Assembly (NCBI GenBank): GCA_050251775.1
Contig: JBFWMD010000002.1
Span: forward strand, 1-64,000
Length of the DNA stretch: 64,000 nt
DNA from: Paucidesulfovibrio sp050251775
GTDB lineage: Bacteria; Desulfobacterota; Desulfovibrionia; Desulfovibrionales; Desulfovibrionaceae
Direction of reading: 5' to 3'
The position numbers and the translations under genes are program-made. This document shows positions 14,951 through 23,753 of this stretch, one piece after another. The notes below the pieces were generated by a model. It had not been told where the DNA came from and searched no databases. It was given only the letters and a program-made list of their open reading frames with translations. Position 1 is the stretch's first letter. Every line of letters begins with the position of its first letter.

Positions 14951-16273
14951 TCACTCCGGCAGATTCACCCCGGCCAGATCCTCCGCGAGATAGCCGCGCT
15001 CGTTCTCGCCCAGGCAGCCCATGGACAGGCAGATCAGGGTCCAGAGATGGACCACGGGAAAATGCCTGCCCGAATGTTCCGAGAGGTCGTGAATCTGCGA
15101 ATGGCAGTTGTGGCAGGGCGCGATGCAGTAATCCGCGCCGGTTTCAACGATCTGCCGCAGCTTGCGATCGCCGTACGCGCGGCGCTCGTCCGTGAACCCG
15201 GACTGGAGATATCCTCCGCCCCCGCCGCAGCAATAGTTGTTGGAGCGGTTCGGGGCCATGTCGATGAAGTGCTCCTCGCCCACCACAGACCGAACCACGA
15301 AGCGCAGGTCGTCGGCCACGGGGTCGCCGTAGCCCTTGCGCACCAGTTGGCAGGGATCCTGCACTGTGAAGGTCACGCCCAGCTCCCGGTTCCAGTCGGA
15401 GCTGACCTTGAGCTTGCCCTCCCGGATCCAGCGGGCATAGAGCCGGATGATGCTTTCGATCTCAAACTTGGGCTTGATCCCGAACTTCTGCAATCCGGAC
15501 CGGATTGCGAACAGTTCGTGTCCTCACTCCGTGTTCAGCCAATATCGGCAGCCCAGCGCCTCCACGGCCTCGACCTTGTTGCGGACCACCTTTTCCCAGG
15601 ATGCGTCGTCCGCCAGAAACATGCAGTAGTTCTCGGCGGCCCAGCCCCGCGTGGAGTATGTCCAGTCCGCGCCCACGGTGTGCAGGATTTTCCAGAGCGG
15701 AACCATTTCGTCCGGCTCGGTCACAGGCTCGCGCGAGTTCTGGTTCAGGAAGTACATGGCCCCTTCGCGGTTGAAGCTCACGTCCAGGTCCGCCCAGGCG
15801 GGCTGCTCTTCGCGGACCTCCTCCAAAATGTCCCCGACCACGAACTGGAAGTCCTCGCTGCGCGCGCCCATGGCCGAGTTGCCCTCGGTCTTCAGGGCCT
15901 GCTCGCAGGAGCCGAGAATGCCCTTGGGCCGCGACTCGCGCGGCCAGGAGGCCCGCGCCTCGTAGACCAGCCGGGGAATGTCGATGTGCATGGGACAGGC
16001 GTAGACGCAGCGCTGGCACATGGTACACATCCAGACCCAGGGGGTCGTGGTGACCTCCTCGTCCTGGCCCCAGGCGCAGAGCCGCAGGAACTTGCGCGGG
16101 TCCATGTCGTGCAGCCCGGAGGCCGGGCAACCCGAGGCGCACAGCCCGCAGGTCAGACACATGGAGAGGTTGCCGCCCTGGGGCAGCAGCTCCTTGACCC
16201 GGTTCAAAAACCGGCTTTCGCCGGGAATCACCAACGGGCTCTTCCCGTCGGTGTGCATCGTGGTTTCCGTCAT
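14951..16273 (-). CDS. Selenocysteine-containing HdrD-like iron-sulfur protein (UGA read through at codon 250)
   Basis: Two conventional frames (16273-15524 and the rest down to 14951) are separated by one in-frame TGA at 15526-15524. In the adjacent paralogue this position is Cys in the motif E-C-G-H; here it reads E-U-G-H. Both proteins are then exactly 440 residues. The N terminus carries two 4Fe-4S motifs (CLTCGLCASGCPASG, CTMCQRCVYACPM). The C terminus carries a CCG-type motif (QDPCQLVRKG, NYCCGGGGG, PCHNC). Sec250 therefore lies at a likely ligand or redox position, and a SECIS-like hairpin follows it. AGGAGG precedes the ATG. It is the last gene of Hdr locus 1. Confidence 0.85.
15482..15517 (-). 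promoter_or_regulatory. SECIS-like hairpin downstream of the UGA codon
   Basis: On the minus strand, six bases after TGA, GAACT (15517-15513) pairs with AGTTC (15486-15482). A small internal loop follows, then the 8-bp stem GCAATCCG/CGGATTGC (15508-15501 and 15497-15490) closes on GTC, giving an apical GGTC if the top pair opens. Bacterial SECIS elements lie directly after the UGA and expose a GU-containing loop at about this distance for SelB binding. The likeness is by structure and position; SelB binding is inferred. Confidence 0.75.
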
Positions 16274-16352
16274 CTTCCCCCTCCTTCCCGCCGTACTGTT
16301 TTCCGACGGGGCTGCCCAGACAGCTACGCTCGGGCCGATTCATCGGACAGAT

Positions 16353-17675
16353 TCACTCCGGCAGGTTCACCTCGGCCAGTTCCGGCCCGAGATAGGTCCG
16401 CTCATTTTCCCCCAAAACACCCATACTCAGGCAAAGCATGGTCCAGAGGTTCACCGTGTGCCAGCCGCCCTCGTAAACCTTGGAGAGGTCCTCCACCTGG
16501 GCATGGCAGTTGTGGCAGGGCGTGATCACGTACTGCGCGCCCGTGGCCAGGATCTGCTTGGCCTTGATCCGGCCATAGTGCCGACGTTCGTCCTTGAACC
16601 CGGCCTGCAAAAATCCCCCGCCCCCGCCACAGCAATAGTTGTTGACCCCGTTGGGGACCATATCCACGAAGTGCTCCTCGCCCACGCAGCACTTGGTCAC
16701 GAAGCGCAGGTCCTCGGCAAAGGCCATGCCCATGGACTTGCGCACGGCCATGCAAGGATCCTGCACCGTGAAGGTCAGCCCCAGTTCGCGGTTCCAGTCA
16801 CTGCTCGGCTTGAGTTTTCCTTCCTTGATCCAGCGCGCATACCAGCGCACGATGTGGTCGAATTCAATCTGCAAATCCATGTGGAAGCGCTGCAACCCGG
16901 CCCAGACCGAATAGAAGGAATGCCCGCATTCGATGTTGATCCAGGACTTGCAGCCCAGTTCGCGCACGCCGCGCACCTGCTTCTCCAGCACGGCCTCCCA
17001 GTGTTCGTCCTCCGCCGCGAACATGCAGTAGTTTTCCGCGCCCCAGCCATGGCTGCCGTAGGTCCAGTCCACCCCGGCCAGATGCAGTATCTTCCAGAGC
17101 GGGACCATTTCCTCGGGTTCCTTGACCGGCTCGCGCGAATTCTGGTTCACGAAGAAATACGCCCCGGCCTTGTCCAGAGGAGCCTGAAGGTCCTCCCAGC
17201 CCGGCTGGGTCTCGTGGACTTCCTCCAGCACGTCCCCGATCACAAAGGCGAAGTCCTCGCTGGAGATGCCCACGGCGCTCGCGCCCGCAGTGCGCAGGCC
17301 CTGGTCGCAGGAGCCGATGATGCCCTTGGGCTTCTTGTCCCGGGGCCAGGCCGCCCGCGCCTCGTAGATCAGCTTGGGGATGTCCACCTGCATGGGGCAG
17401 GCATGCACGCACCGGTAGCACATGGTACACATCCAGACCCAGGGGGTGCTGGTGACCTCCTCGTCCCGGCCCCAGGCGCAGAGCCGCAGGAACTTGCGCG
17501 GGTCCATGTCGTGCAGTCCGGCGGCCGGACAGCCCGAGGCGCACAGCCCGCAGGTCAGGCACATGGAGAGATTGCCGCCCTGGGGCAGGATCTCCCTGAC
17601 CCGGCTCAAGAATTCGCCCGCGCCGGGCAGCAGCGGCGCATGGTCCCTGCCCGCGTTCACCGTGGCTTCCTGCAT
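16353..17675 (-). CDS. HdrD-like iron-sulfur protein, Cys paralogue
   Basis: A 440-residue protein colinear with its downstream neighbour. It has N-terminal 4Fe-4S motifs (CLTCGLCASGCPAAG, CTMCYRCVHACPM) and a C-terminal CCG-type motif (QDPCMAVRKS, NYCCGGGGGFL, PCHNC). Cys is found where the neighbour has Sec (NIECGHSF). The start MQEATVNAG is chosen for its AAGGAG site; an earlier in-frame ATG would overlap the usp gene. Such proteins resemble HdrD or DsrK and probably accept electrons from the Hdr complex of this operon or deliver them to a disulfide. The tandem copy suggests recent duplication followed by Cys/Sec divergence. Confidence 0.88.
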   Translation of the reverse strand: MQEATVNAGRDHAPLLPGAGEFLSRVREILPQGGNLSMCLTCGLCASGCPAAGLHDMDPRKFLRLCAWGRDEEVTSTPWVWMCTMCYRCVHACPMQVDIPKLIYEARAAWPRDKKPKGIIGSCDQGLRTAGASAVGISSEDFAFVIGDVLEEVHETQPGWEDLQAPLDKAGAYFFVNQNSREPVKEPEEMVPLWKILHLAGVDWTYGSHGWGAENYCMFAAEDEHWEAVLEKQVRGVRELGCKSWINIECGHSFYSVWAGLQRFHMDLQIEFDHIVRWYARWIKEGKLKPSSDWNRELGLTFTVQDPCMAVRKSMGMAFAEDLRFVTKCCVGEEHFVDMVPNGVNNYCCGGGGGFLQAGFKDERRHYGRIKAKQILATGAQYVITPCHNCHAQVEDLSKVYEGGWHTVNLWTMLCLSMGVLGENERTYLGPELAEVNLPE

Positions 17676-17781
17676 CTGCTCGCTCCTTTCGCTTCCGTGT
17701 CCTGAAGACATGCATCCCTTGCGGCGCTCGCGTCCGGGGGCCGCGAGAAGGCCCCGCTCCGCCCCCGGACGCCGCAACGCC

Positions 17782-18729
17782 TCAGCCAGCAACCACGCTC
17801 GCCCGCTCCGGGGCCACGGTTCCATCCTGTTCGTACATCAGCCCGCAACGCAGATCGAAATGGCGGTTCACGCTCATGGTCGGACAACTCGCATTCAGGG
17901 CCACCTGGGTCACGGTGGATCCGAGGAAGGCCTTGTCCGGGTCGATCTCCTTGGAATGGTGGGCCATGAGGATCAAATCGGCGTTGGTCAGCCGCGCGGT
18001 CCGCAGGATGTCCATGGCCGGCTTGCCCGCCACGCAGTCATAGGTGCAGTTCTGCACGCCCTTGAGCCGCTCGGCGTATTCCTCTTCCATGCGTTCGCGG
18101 TTCTGGGCCAGGACCCGCTTGAGTTCCTCCTCGGGCAGCTGTCCGGCCATGCCGTCCAGGTCCACCACGTGCAGCAGATTCATGGAGGCCTTGTACTGGC
18201 GCACGAGCTGGCCGCCGTAGCTCACGGCGCACTCGGCCTGCTCGGAAAAGTCCGTGGCCACCAGGATGTTCTCGAACTTGTGCTCGCCATAGGGCGTGGC
18301 ACGGGTCACGATCATCACCGGACAGCGGGCCTTCTGGCTCACGCGTTCCAAAGTGCTGCCCGCCATGCCCCACATGGCCGACCGCTTCTCCGCATGCTCC
18401 TTGGTATGCGGTCCCATGATGATCAGGTCCGAATTGACCTTGCGCGCCAGCCGCAGAATCTCGGCGTGCGGAATGCCCGGAACCACATGCACTTGGAGCT
18501 GCTCCACCCCCTTCAGCTTCTCGGCATAGTGCTCCACGATGCGCTCCTTGACCCGCTCGGTCTCGCCGGAGGGCTCCAGGTGGCGCATGTCGCCCCAACT
18601 GCTGCCCATGCCCGCCACATGGATCATGTAGAGCTTGGCCTCGAACCGCTGCGCGAACCCGATGGCCGCTTCCACCGCACACTCGTCCACTCCGCTCGGA
18701 GTCACTCCCACAACGATATCCTTGAACAT
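17782..18729 (-). CDS. Tandem universal stress protein (UspA x2)
   Basis: A 315-residue protein with two UspA folds, the first starting MFKDIVVGVTPSGVDECAV and the second around YGEHKFENILVATDFSEQAE. ATP-type motifs (G-x2-G-x9-G with following S/T) are suggested by IMGPHTKEHAEKRSAMWGMAGST in the first half. AGGAGGG lies before the ATG. The gene begins 4 nt after the hdrB stop, so it is co-transcribed with the Hdr genes; a role in regulating or protecting that complex is only inference. Confidence 0.92.
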   Translation of the reverse strand: MFKDIVVGVTPSGVDECAVEAAIGFAQRFEAKLYMIHVAGMGSSWGDMRHLEPSGETERVKERIVEHYAEKLKGVEQLQVHVVPGIPHAEILRLARKVNSDLIIMGPHTKEHAEKRSAMWGMAGSTLERVSQKARCPVMIVTRATPYGEHKFENILVATDFSEQAECAVSYGGQLVRQYKASMNLLHVVDLDGMAGQLPEEELKRVLAQNRERMEEEYAERLKGVQNCTYDCVAGKPAMDILRTARLTNADLILMAHHSKEIDPDKAFLGSTVTQVALNASCPTMSVNRHFDLRCGLMYEQDGTVAPERASVVAG

Positions 18730-18733
18730 GATC

Positions 18734-19678
18734 TCACCCTCCTGTTCCGGGTGGTTGAATTCCCGCCTCTTCCCCCTGATCGCGCACGCCCATTGCCGGG
18801 GGCGTTCCGATGCGCCAGAGTTTGGCCCGGAGCCTTCCCGTGACGCACAAGTTCTTGTCCAACCCCAGCTCGCTCCGGTCCAGACCAAGGCCCAGGCCTA
18901 TAAGCTGCGGCAGGTAGAGCACGCTGACCCGCTCGCCGCCGCCGGCACGCGCCAGGGCCTCGCCCTGATGGGCCTCCAGGTTCAGCTGGCACATGGGGCA
19001 GACCGTGACCACGGCGTGCGCACCGCGCACCGCACCGAGAATGGCCCCCACCGCCTCCAGCGCGACCTCCTTGTGCGTGACCATCAGCGAGGCCCCGCAG
19101 CAGCGCGCGCCCATGTCCCAATCCAGAGGTGTGGCCCCCAATGCGCTGATCAGGTCGTTCATGCTCGTGGGCCGGTTGGGGTCGTCGTAGTCCGCATAGG
19201 GCCGCAACGCCTGGCAACCATAATAGGGCGCCACGGAAAGCCCGGTCAGATCCTGGGTGCAGGCCTCCTGGATGCGCTGTGCGCCGATGTCGTTCACAAG
19301 CACATCCAGCAGGTGGCGCACCGGGGCCTCGGCGGCCAGGGTCAGCCCCTCGGCGTCCAGGGCCTCGCCCAGTTCCGCAGCCGCAGTCCGGCTGGCACGG
19401 GCCGTTTCCCGCGCCCGGCGCAGGTTCAGATAGCAGGCGCTGCACGGGGCGAGCACCTCCAGGCCGGGCAGGTCGCGCTCGGCCAGAGCCAGGTTCCGGG
19501 CGGGCAGAGCCAAGGACATGAGCCGTCCCACGTTCTCCGCCGAACTCGCACCGCAGCAGGTCCAGTCCGGAATCTCCTCGATCTCGACCCCCAGGGCCGC
19601 CAGCACCGCGCGGGTGCTGAGGTCATATTCCACGGCGCTCGATGTCAGCGAACAGCCGGGGTAGTAAGCGTACTTCAT
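18734..19678 (-). CDS. hdrB: HdrB-type heterodisulfide reductase subunit
   Basis: A 314-residue protein with two CCG domains. The first includes YYPGCSLTSSAVEYD, DWTCCGASSAE and PCSACYLNL. The second includes YYGCQALRP, MGARCCGASLM and CPMCQLNL. In methanogen HdrB these motifs hold two non-cubane 4Fe-4S clusters where the disulfide is reduced. All ligands are present. The ATG overlaps the hdrC stop by 4 nt. The partner disulfide in a sulfate reducer is not known. Confidence 0.95.
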   Translation of the reverse strand: MKYAYYPGCSLTSSAVEYDLSTRAVLAALGVEIEEIPDWTCCGASSAENVGRLMSLALPARNLALAERDLPGLEVLAPCSACYLNLRRARETARASRTAAAELGEALDAEGLTLAAEAPVRHLLDVLVNDIGAQRIQEACTQDLTGLSVAPYYGCQALRPYADYDDPNRPTSMNDLISALGATPLDWDMGARCCGASLMVTHKEVALEAVGAILGAVRGAHAVVTVCPMCQLNLEAHQGEALARAGGGERVSVLYLPQLIGLGLGLDRSELGLDKNLCVTGRLRAKLWRIGTPPAMGVRDQGEEAGIQPPGTGG

Positions 19679-20214
19679 GGCCGGGCCTCCATTTCGCGGA
19701 TCTTGTTCAGCAGCGGGCCGAGCCGTCCCTTGTGTCCGCTCCGGGGCAGGTGCATCTTGCCGTGGCGCAGCAGCTTCCAGCCCAGCGGAACATAGGAGAG
19801 CGCCAGCAACGGATTGGCCCTGCGCCGCAGATAGGTGTTCATGAGCAGGCCTTCCTGGATGCGCCCCCAATGTTCCAGATTCTCGGCAAAGGCGCGGTAA
19901 AAGGCCTGCCGTGAGCGCGCGCCCGCCACGTCGCGCTCTGCGGCCAGACGCTTCAGGGCCTGCATGGTCTCGGTGGTGGGCAGTCCGCGCGGGCAGCGCA
20001 GCGTGCAGGTGTAGCAGGAACTGCACATCCAGAACGTCCGGCTGGCCACGACATCGTCCATGCGCCCCAGTTGCGCCAGTCGCCAGAGCCTGCGCGGGCT
20101 CACATCCATGAACGCCGCGTTGGGGCAGGAGGCCGAGCAGGTTCCGCACTGCATGCAGGCGGCCATGTGCTCGCGGATCTCCGCCGCGGGATCGGCATGC
20201 GTCACGTTCATCAT
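19675..20214 (-). CDS. hdrC: HdrC-type iron-sulfur subunit
   Basis: A 179-residue protein with two 4Fe-4S motifs, CMQCGTCSASCP and CSSCYTCTLRCP, that relay electrons between HdrA and HdrB. Two ATG codons lie in tandem (20214 and 20211), overlapping the hdrA stop. GGAG 5 nt before the first favours 20214. It overlaps hdrB by 4 nt, so hdrA-hdrC-hdrB are translationally coupled. Confidence 0.95.
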   Translation of the reverse strand: MMNVTHADPAAEIREHMAACMQCGTCSASCPNAAFMDVSPRRLWRLAQLGRMDDVVASRTFWMCSSCYTCTLRCPRGLPTTETMQALKRLAAERDVAGARSRQAFYRAFAENLEHWGRIQEGLLMNTYLRRRANPLLALSYVPLGWKLLRHGKMHLPRSGHKGRLGPLLNKIREMEARP

Positions 20215-23200
20215 CCCTGCTCCTTTGCGGCGTGGGAGACGCTCCGGACCGGGCCGAAGGGCTGCTCCAGGGCCGCGTCGATGAGCGCCATGACCGGCGC
20301 GTCGTGATATCCGGAAAGGACCGTGGCCGAGTTGGGGCAGACCGCGGCGCAGGCCCCGCAGCCCTGGCAGAGGATCTCGTCCACCAGGATGCGTCCCTGC
20401 TCCAGGTCCACGCTGCGCGCGCCATACGGACAGGCCGCGATGCAGCGCTGGCAGAGCGAACAGAGCGAATCGCGCACCTGGGCCACCACGCTTTCCCGGG
20501 CAATGGTCTCGGCGCTGAGGATGCGCAGGGCGCGCTGGGCCGAGGCCTGGGCCGAGGCGACCGCCTCGCCCATGTCCATGGGCGAGTGGGCCAGCCCGCA
20601 GAGGAAGACCCCCTGCTTGAGGAAATCCACGGGCCGCCACTTGGACTCGGCCTCCTGGTAGAAACCGTCCTGGTTGGTCTCAACGCCGAAGATCTCCACG
20701 AGGTCGTCCACCTCGGCGGGCTCCACTCCGCTGGAGAGCACCAGCAGGTCCGCATGCAGCTCCACCTCGCGCCCGATGATCGGATCCGGCGCCGTGATCA
20801 CGGGCCTGCCCTCCTGGAAGGCCACCACAGGCTTGCGCTCCGGTTCGTAGCGCACGAAGATGGTTCCGGCCCTGCGGGCCTCGGTGTAGTAGGCTTCCTT
20901 GAAGCCGTAGGCCATGATGTCGCGGTAGAAGACCACGATCTCCAGGCCGGGATTGCGGGCCTTGAGCGCCAGGATATTCTTCAGCGCCTGGGAGCAGCAG
21001 ACCCGGCTGCAATAGTTGCGCTCCTCCTCGCGGGAGCGCCAGCACTGGATCATGACCACCCGCTTGAGCGCGGCCACATCCAGAGTGCCCGTGGCCAGGG
21101 CCTCTTCCAGGCGCAACTGGGTCATCACGGACTTGTGAACCTTGAACCCGTAGTCGTAGACCTTGGCCTCGCGGCCTCCCGTGGCCAGGATGGTCACGCC
21201 GTGCTCAAAGGTGACCGGGCCGCGCGGAGTGTACAGCGCGGTGCGGAAGCGCCCGGCGCTGCCCTCGGAAAGGGCCACGCGCGAATCCTTGAACACCGTG
21301 ACGTTGGGGTGCTTCTCCACCTGGGTCGTCAGGTCCTCCATGTGCTTGCGCGGGTCCGCGCCCTCCAGGGTGGAATAGAGCCGCATGGACATGCCGCCCA
21401 GTTCCTCCTCCTTTTCCACAAGGCAGACCTCGAAACCGTGGTCCGCAATGGCCACCGCGGCGGTCATGCCCGCCACGCCTCCGCCCACCACAAGAGCGGC
21501 CTTGGTCACGTTCACGGTCACGGGCGGCGGCACAGGGTCCGCGCCCTCCAGCCGGGCCACGGCCGTGGCCAGCACCGCGTAGACCTCGCGCTCCAGGCGT
21601 CCGGCAATGGCGGCGGCGTCAAGATTGTCCCCCTGGCCCGGAAAGGCCGGAGTGTAGATGTCCACCACGTCCATGAGCGCCGGATTCAGGCCCACAGTCC
21701 GGCCCAGTTCCCGCAGCCGGGGCACGTAGGCGTAGGGCATGCACGCGCCGATGAGAATCCGGTTGGGCTTCAGTTCACGCGCCAGCCGCTCCACCTCGCC
21801 CCAGCCCTGCGCCGTGCAGGCCGAACCCACCCGGACCACGCTGATCACGGAGTGCAGGGATTCAAGCCTGTTGAAAAGACGCTCCAGGTCCATGCGCTGT
21901 TCCAGGGTCGGGCAGGAGGAACAGACCGCCACAAGCACGCGCGGCGTCTCGCGGGAGACATCCGGATACGCCGGCGGCTCCTCCTCATGCATCCCTGCGA
22001 GCACATCGTGGATCTTGATCAGCCGCGCCGCGCCCTGGGCCGCGGCTCCAGCCATGATCACGGATTCGGCGATGTCGCGCGGAGCCGAGAACGCGCCCGC
22101 CGCGAACACGCCGTGGCGGCTGGTGCGGGCCGGGGCCAGGGGCCGGGTGGCCACAAAGCCATGCTCGTTGAGCTCCACGCCCGCGGCCCGGGCCAGCTTG
22201 TCCACGCCCCTGGGGGGCTTGGCGCCCACGGCCAGCACGACCATGTCAAAGGACTCCTCGTGCTGCGTCCCGTCGTCGCTGAACCAGCCCACGCTGTGCC
22301 CCCCGCCCTGGGCCGGGATGATCGAATGCGGACGGCTGCGCACGAAACGCACTCCCTGATCGCTCTCGGCCCGCTCGCGGTAGCGCTGGAAATCCTTCCC
22401 AAAGGTGCGCATATCCATGTAGAAAATCGTGGCCTCGGTTCCCTCGCCCAGGCTCTTCTTGGCCAGCAGCGCCTCCTTGATGGAAAACATGCAGCAGATG
22501 GAGCTGCAATAGTTCGCGCCCTTCTTGAGGTCCCGCGAGCCCACGCACTGGAGCCAGGCGATGCGGCGCACCGGAGCGCCGTCGGGCCGGACCACCTTGC
22601 CGCCCGTGGGGCCGGAGGAGGAGAGCATGCGCTCGAACTCCACGGCCGTGACAATGCCCGGGTAGTTGCCGTAGCCGAGCACATCGTTCTTCGGGCCGGG
22701 GTCGTAACAATCGAAGCCCCCCGCCAGGATCACCGCGCCCACGTCAAATACCAGGGTCTCGTCCGAGGCCAGGCGCACGTGCAGCTTGTCCAGCCAGGGC
22801 AGGAAGGTGCGTTCGTCCAGCGGCTTGGCGATCCACTCACGGGCATTGCCGCCCGAAGCAGCGCCCGCGCCCGGAGGCGCGGCCTCGGCCTGCTCCACCA
22901 GCCCGGCGGCCTTTTCGGCCTCCTCCGGCCCGGCCAGCAGCACCACGGGCATCTCGGGCCGCAGTTCCGCGGCCCGGCTCAGGATGCGTTCCACCGCCAC
23001 CCCGCCCAGGGCCATGTCCAACAGCAGCAGGCCGAGCGGTTCGCCGTCCGCGAGTTGCTCCAGGGCCTTGTCCCGGTCCTTGGCAAAGGTGGCCGGGAAT
23101 CCCGCTTGCTCCAGCAGATTCAGGAGCAGTTGGGCGTCCGTCGGGTCCGAAATGGCGGAAAGAATCCGGAACGAGCCGCGCTCGTCGAGCTTGAAGTCGA

Positions 23201-23735
23201 TGGCCCCGGTGGGGCAGGCTTCAAAGCACTTCCAGCAGCGGGCGCAGTTGTCCAGATCCACCACGTAATGGTTCGGGACGGCATGGGGCACGGGCAGGTA
23301 GACCGCGCCGCGCTCCGAAAGTCCGGCGTTGAACTCGTTGGGCACGCGCACCGGGCAGACCTCGGCGCAGGCTCCGCAGCTCACGCACTTTTGCGGGTCC
23401 ACCAGGGACGAACGCCGGGTCAGGGTGGCCTGGAACTGGCCGGGGTCGCCCTCCAGCGCGGTCAGTTCCGTGTTCAGCCAGATGTCGATATTGTCGTGGA
23501 ACAGCCCCTTGCGCAGACAGTACTGGCTGGAGGAGTCCCGGGCCATGAGCGGCAACATCTTGCACATACCGCAGTTGTCGCTGGGAAACTGGTGGTCGAG
23601 CTGGGTCAGAATGCCGCCGTGATTGGGCCTGCGGTCCACCAGGGCGACCTTGTTCCCGGCCACGGCCAGGTCCAGGGCCGCGCGGATGCCGCCGATGCCC
23701 GCTCCGACCACCAATGCTCCGTATTCCTTGCGCAT
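20211..23735 (-). CDS. hdrA: Double HdrA with embedded receiver-like domain, 1174 residues
   Basis: This protein is two HdrA units fused. The first starts ALVVGAGIGGIRAALDLA (FAD site) and has ferredoxin motifs CVSCGACAEVCP and CARCWKCFEACP. The second has its own FAD site (AALVVGGGVAGMTAAVAIAD) and C-terminal ferredoxin motifs (CSLCQRCIAACP, CQGCGACAAVCP). Between the first ferredoxin pair and the rest of the first FAD domain (about residues 189-318) lies a CheY-like segment with a potential phospho-Asp (GLLLLDMALGG), a VVLLAGP strand and a conserved Lys (WIAKPL). The start MRKEYG has GGAGG before it; the earlier ATG does not. HdrA is the flavin, possibly electron-bifurcating, core. Confidence 0.93.
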   Translation of the reverse strand: MRKEYGALVVGAGIGGIRAALDLAVAGNKVALVDRRPNHGGILTQLDHQFPSDNCGMCKMLPLMARDSSSQYCLRKGLFHDNIDIWLNTELTALEGDPGQFQATLTRRSSLVDPQKCVSCGACAEVCPVRVPNEFNAGLSERGAVYLPVPHAVPNHYVVDLDNCARCWKCFEACPTGAIDFKLDERGSFRILSAISDPTDAQLLLNLLEQAGFPATFAKDRDKALEQLADGEPLGLLLLDMALGGVAVERILSRAAELRPEMPVVLLAGPEEAEKAAGLVEQAEAAPPGAGAASGGNAREWIAKPLDERTFLPWLDKLHVRLASDETLVFDVGAVILAGGFDCYDPGPKNDVLGYGNYPGIVTAVEFERMLSSSGPTGGKVVRPDGAPVRRIAWLQCVGSRDLKKGANYCSSICCMFSIKEALLAKKSLGEGTEATIFYMDMRTFGKDFQRYRERAESDQGVRFVRSRPHSIIPAQGGGHSVGWFSDDGTQHEESFDMVVLAVGAKPPRGVDKLARAAGVELNEHGFVATRPLAPARTSRHGVFAAGAFSAPRDIAESVIMAGAAAQGAARLIKIHDVLAGMHEEEPPAYPDVSRETPRVLVAVCSSCPTLEQRMDLERLFNRLESLHSVISVVRVGSACTAQGWGEVERLARELKPNRILIGACMPYAYVPRLRELGRTVGLNPALMDVVDIYTPAFPGQGDNLDAAAIAGRLEREVYAVLATAVARLEGADPVPPPVTVNVTKAALVVGGGVAGMTAAVAIADHGFEVCLVEKEEELGGMSMRLYSTLEGADPRKHMEDLTTQVEKHPNVTVFKDSRVALSEGSAGRFRTALYTPRGPVTFEHGVTILATGGREAKVYDYGFKVHKSVMTQLRLEEALATGTLDVAALKRVVMIQCWRSREEERNYCSRVCCSQALKNILALKARNPGLEIVVFYRDIMAYGFKEAYYTEARRAGTIFVRYEPERKPVVAFQEGRPVITAPDPIIGREVELHADLLVLSSGVEPAEVDDLVEIFGVETNQDGFYQEAESKWRPVDFLKQGVFLCGLAHSPMDMGEAVASAQASAQRALRILSAETIARESVVAQVRDSLCSLCQRCIAACPYGARSVDLEQGRILVDEILCQGCGACAAVCPNSATVLSGYHDAPVMALIDAALEQPFGPVRSVSHAAKEQG

Positions 23736-23753
23736 CGCTTCCTCCATTTCGCC

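Noticed and set aside
15524..15526. TGA as a disabling nonsense mutation
   Set aside because: The frame, motifs and length continue intact, the paralogue has Cys there, and a SECIS-like hairpin follows, so Sec is the better reading.
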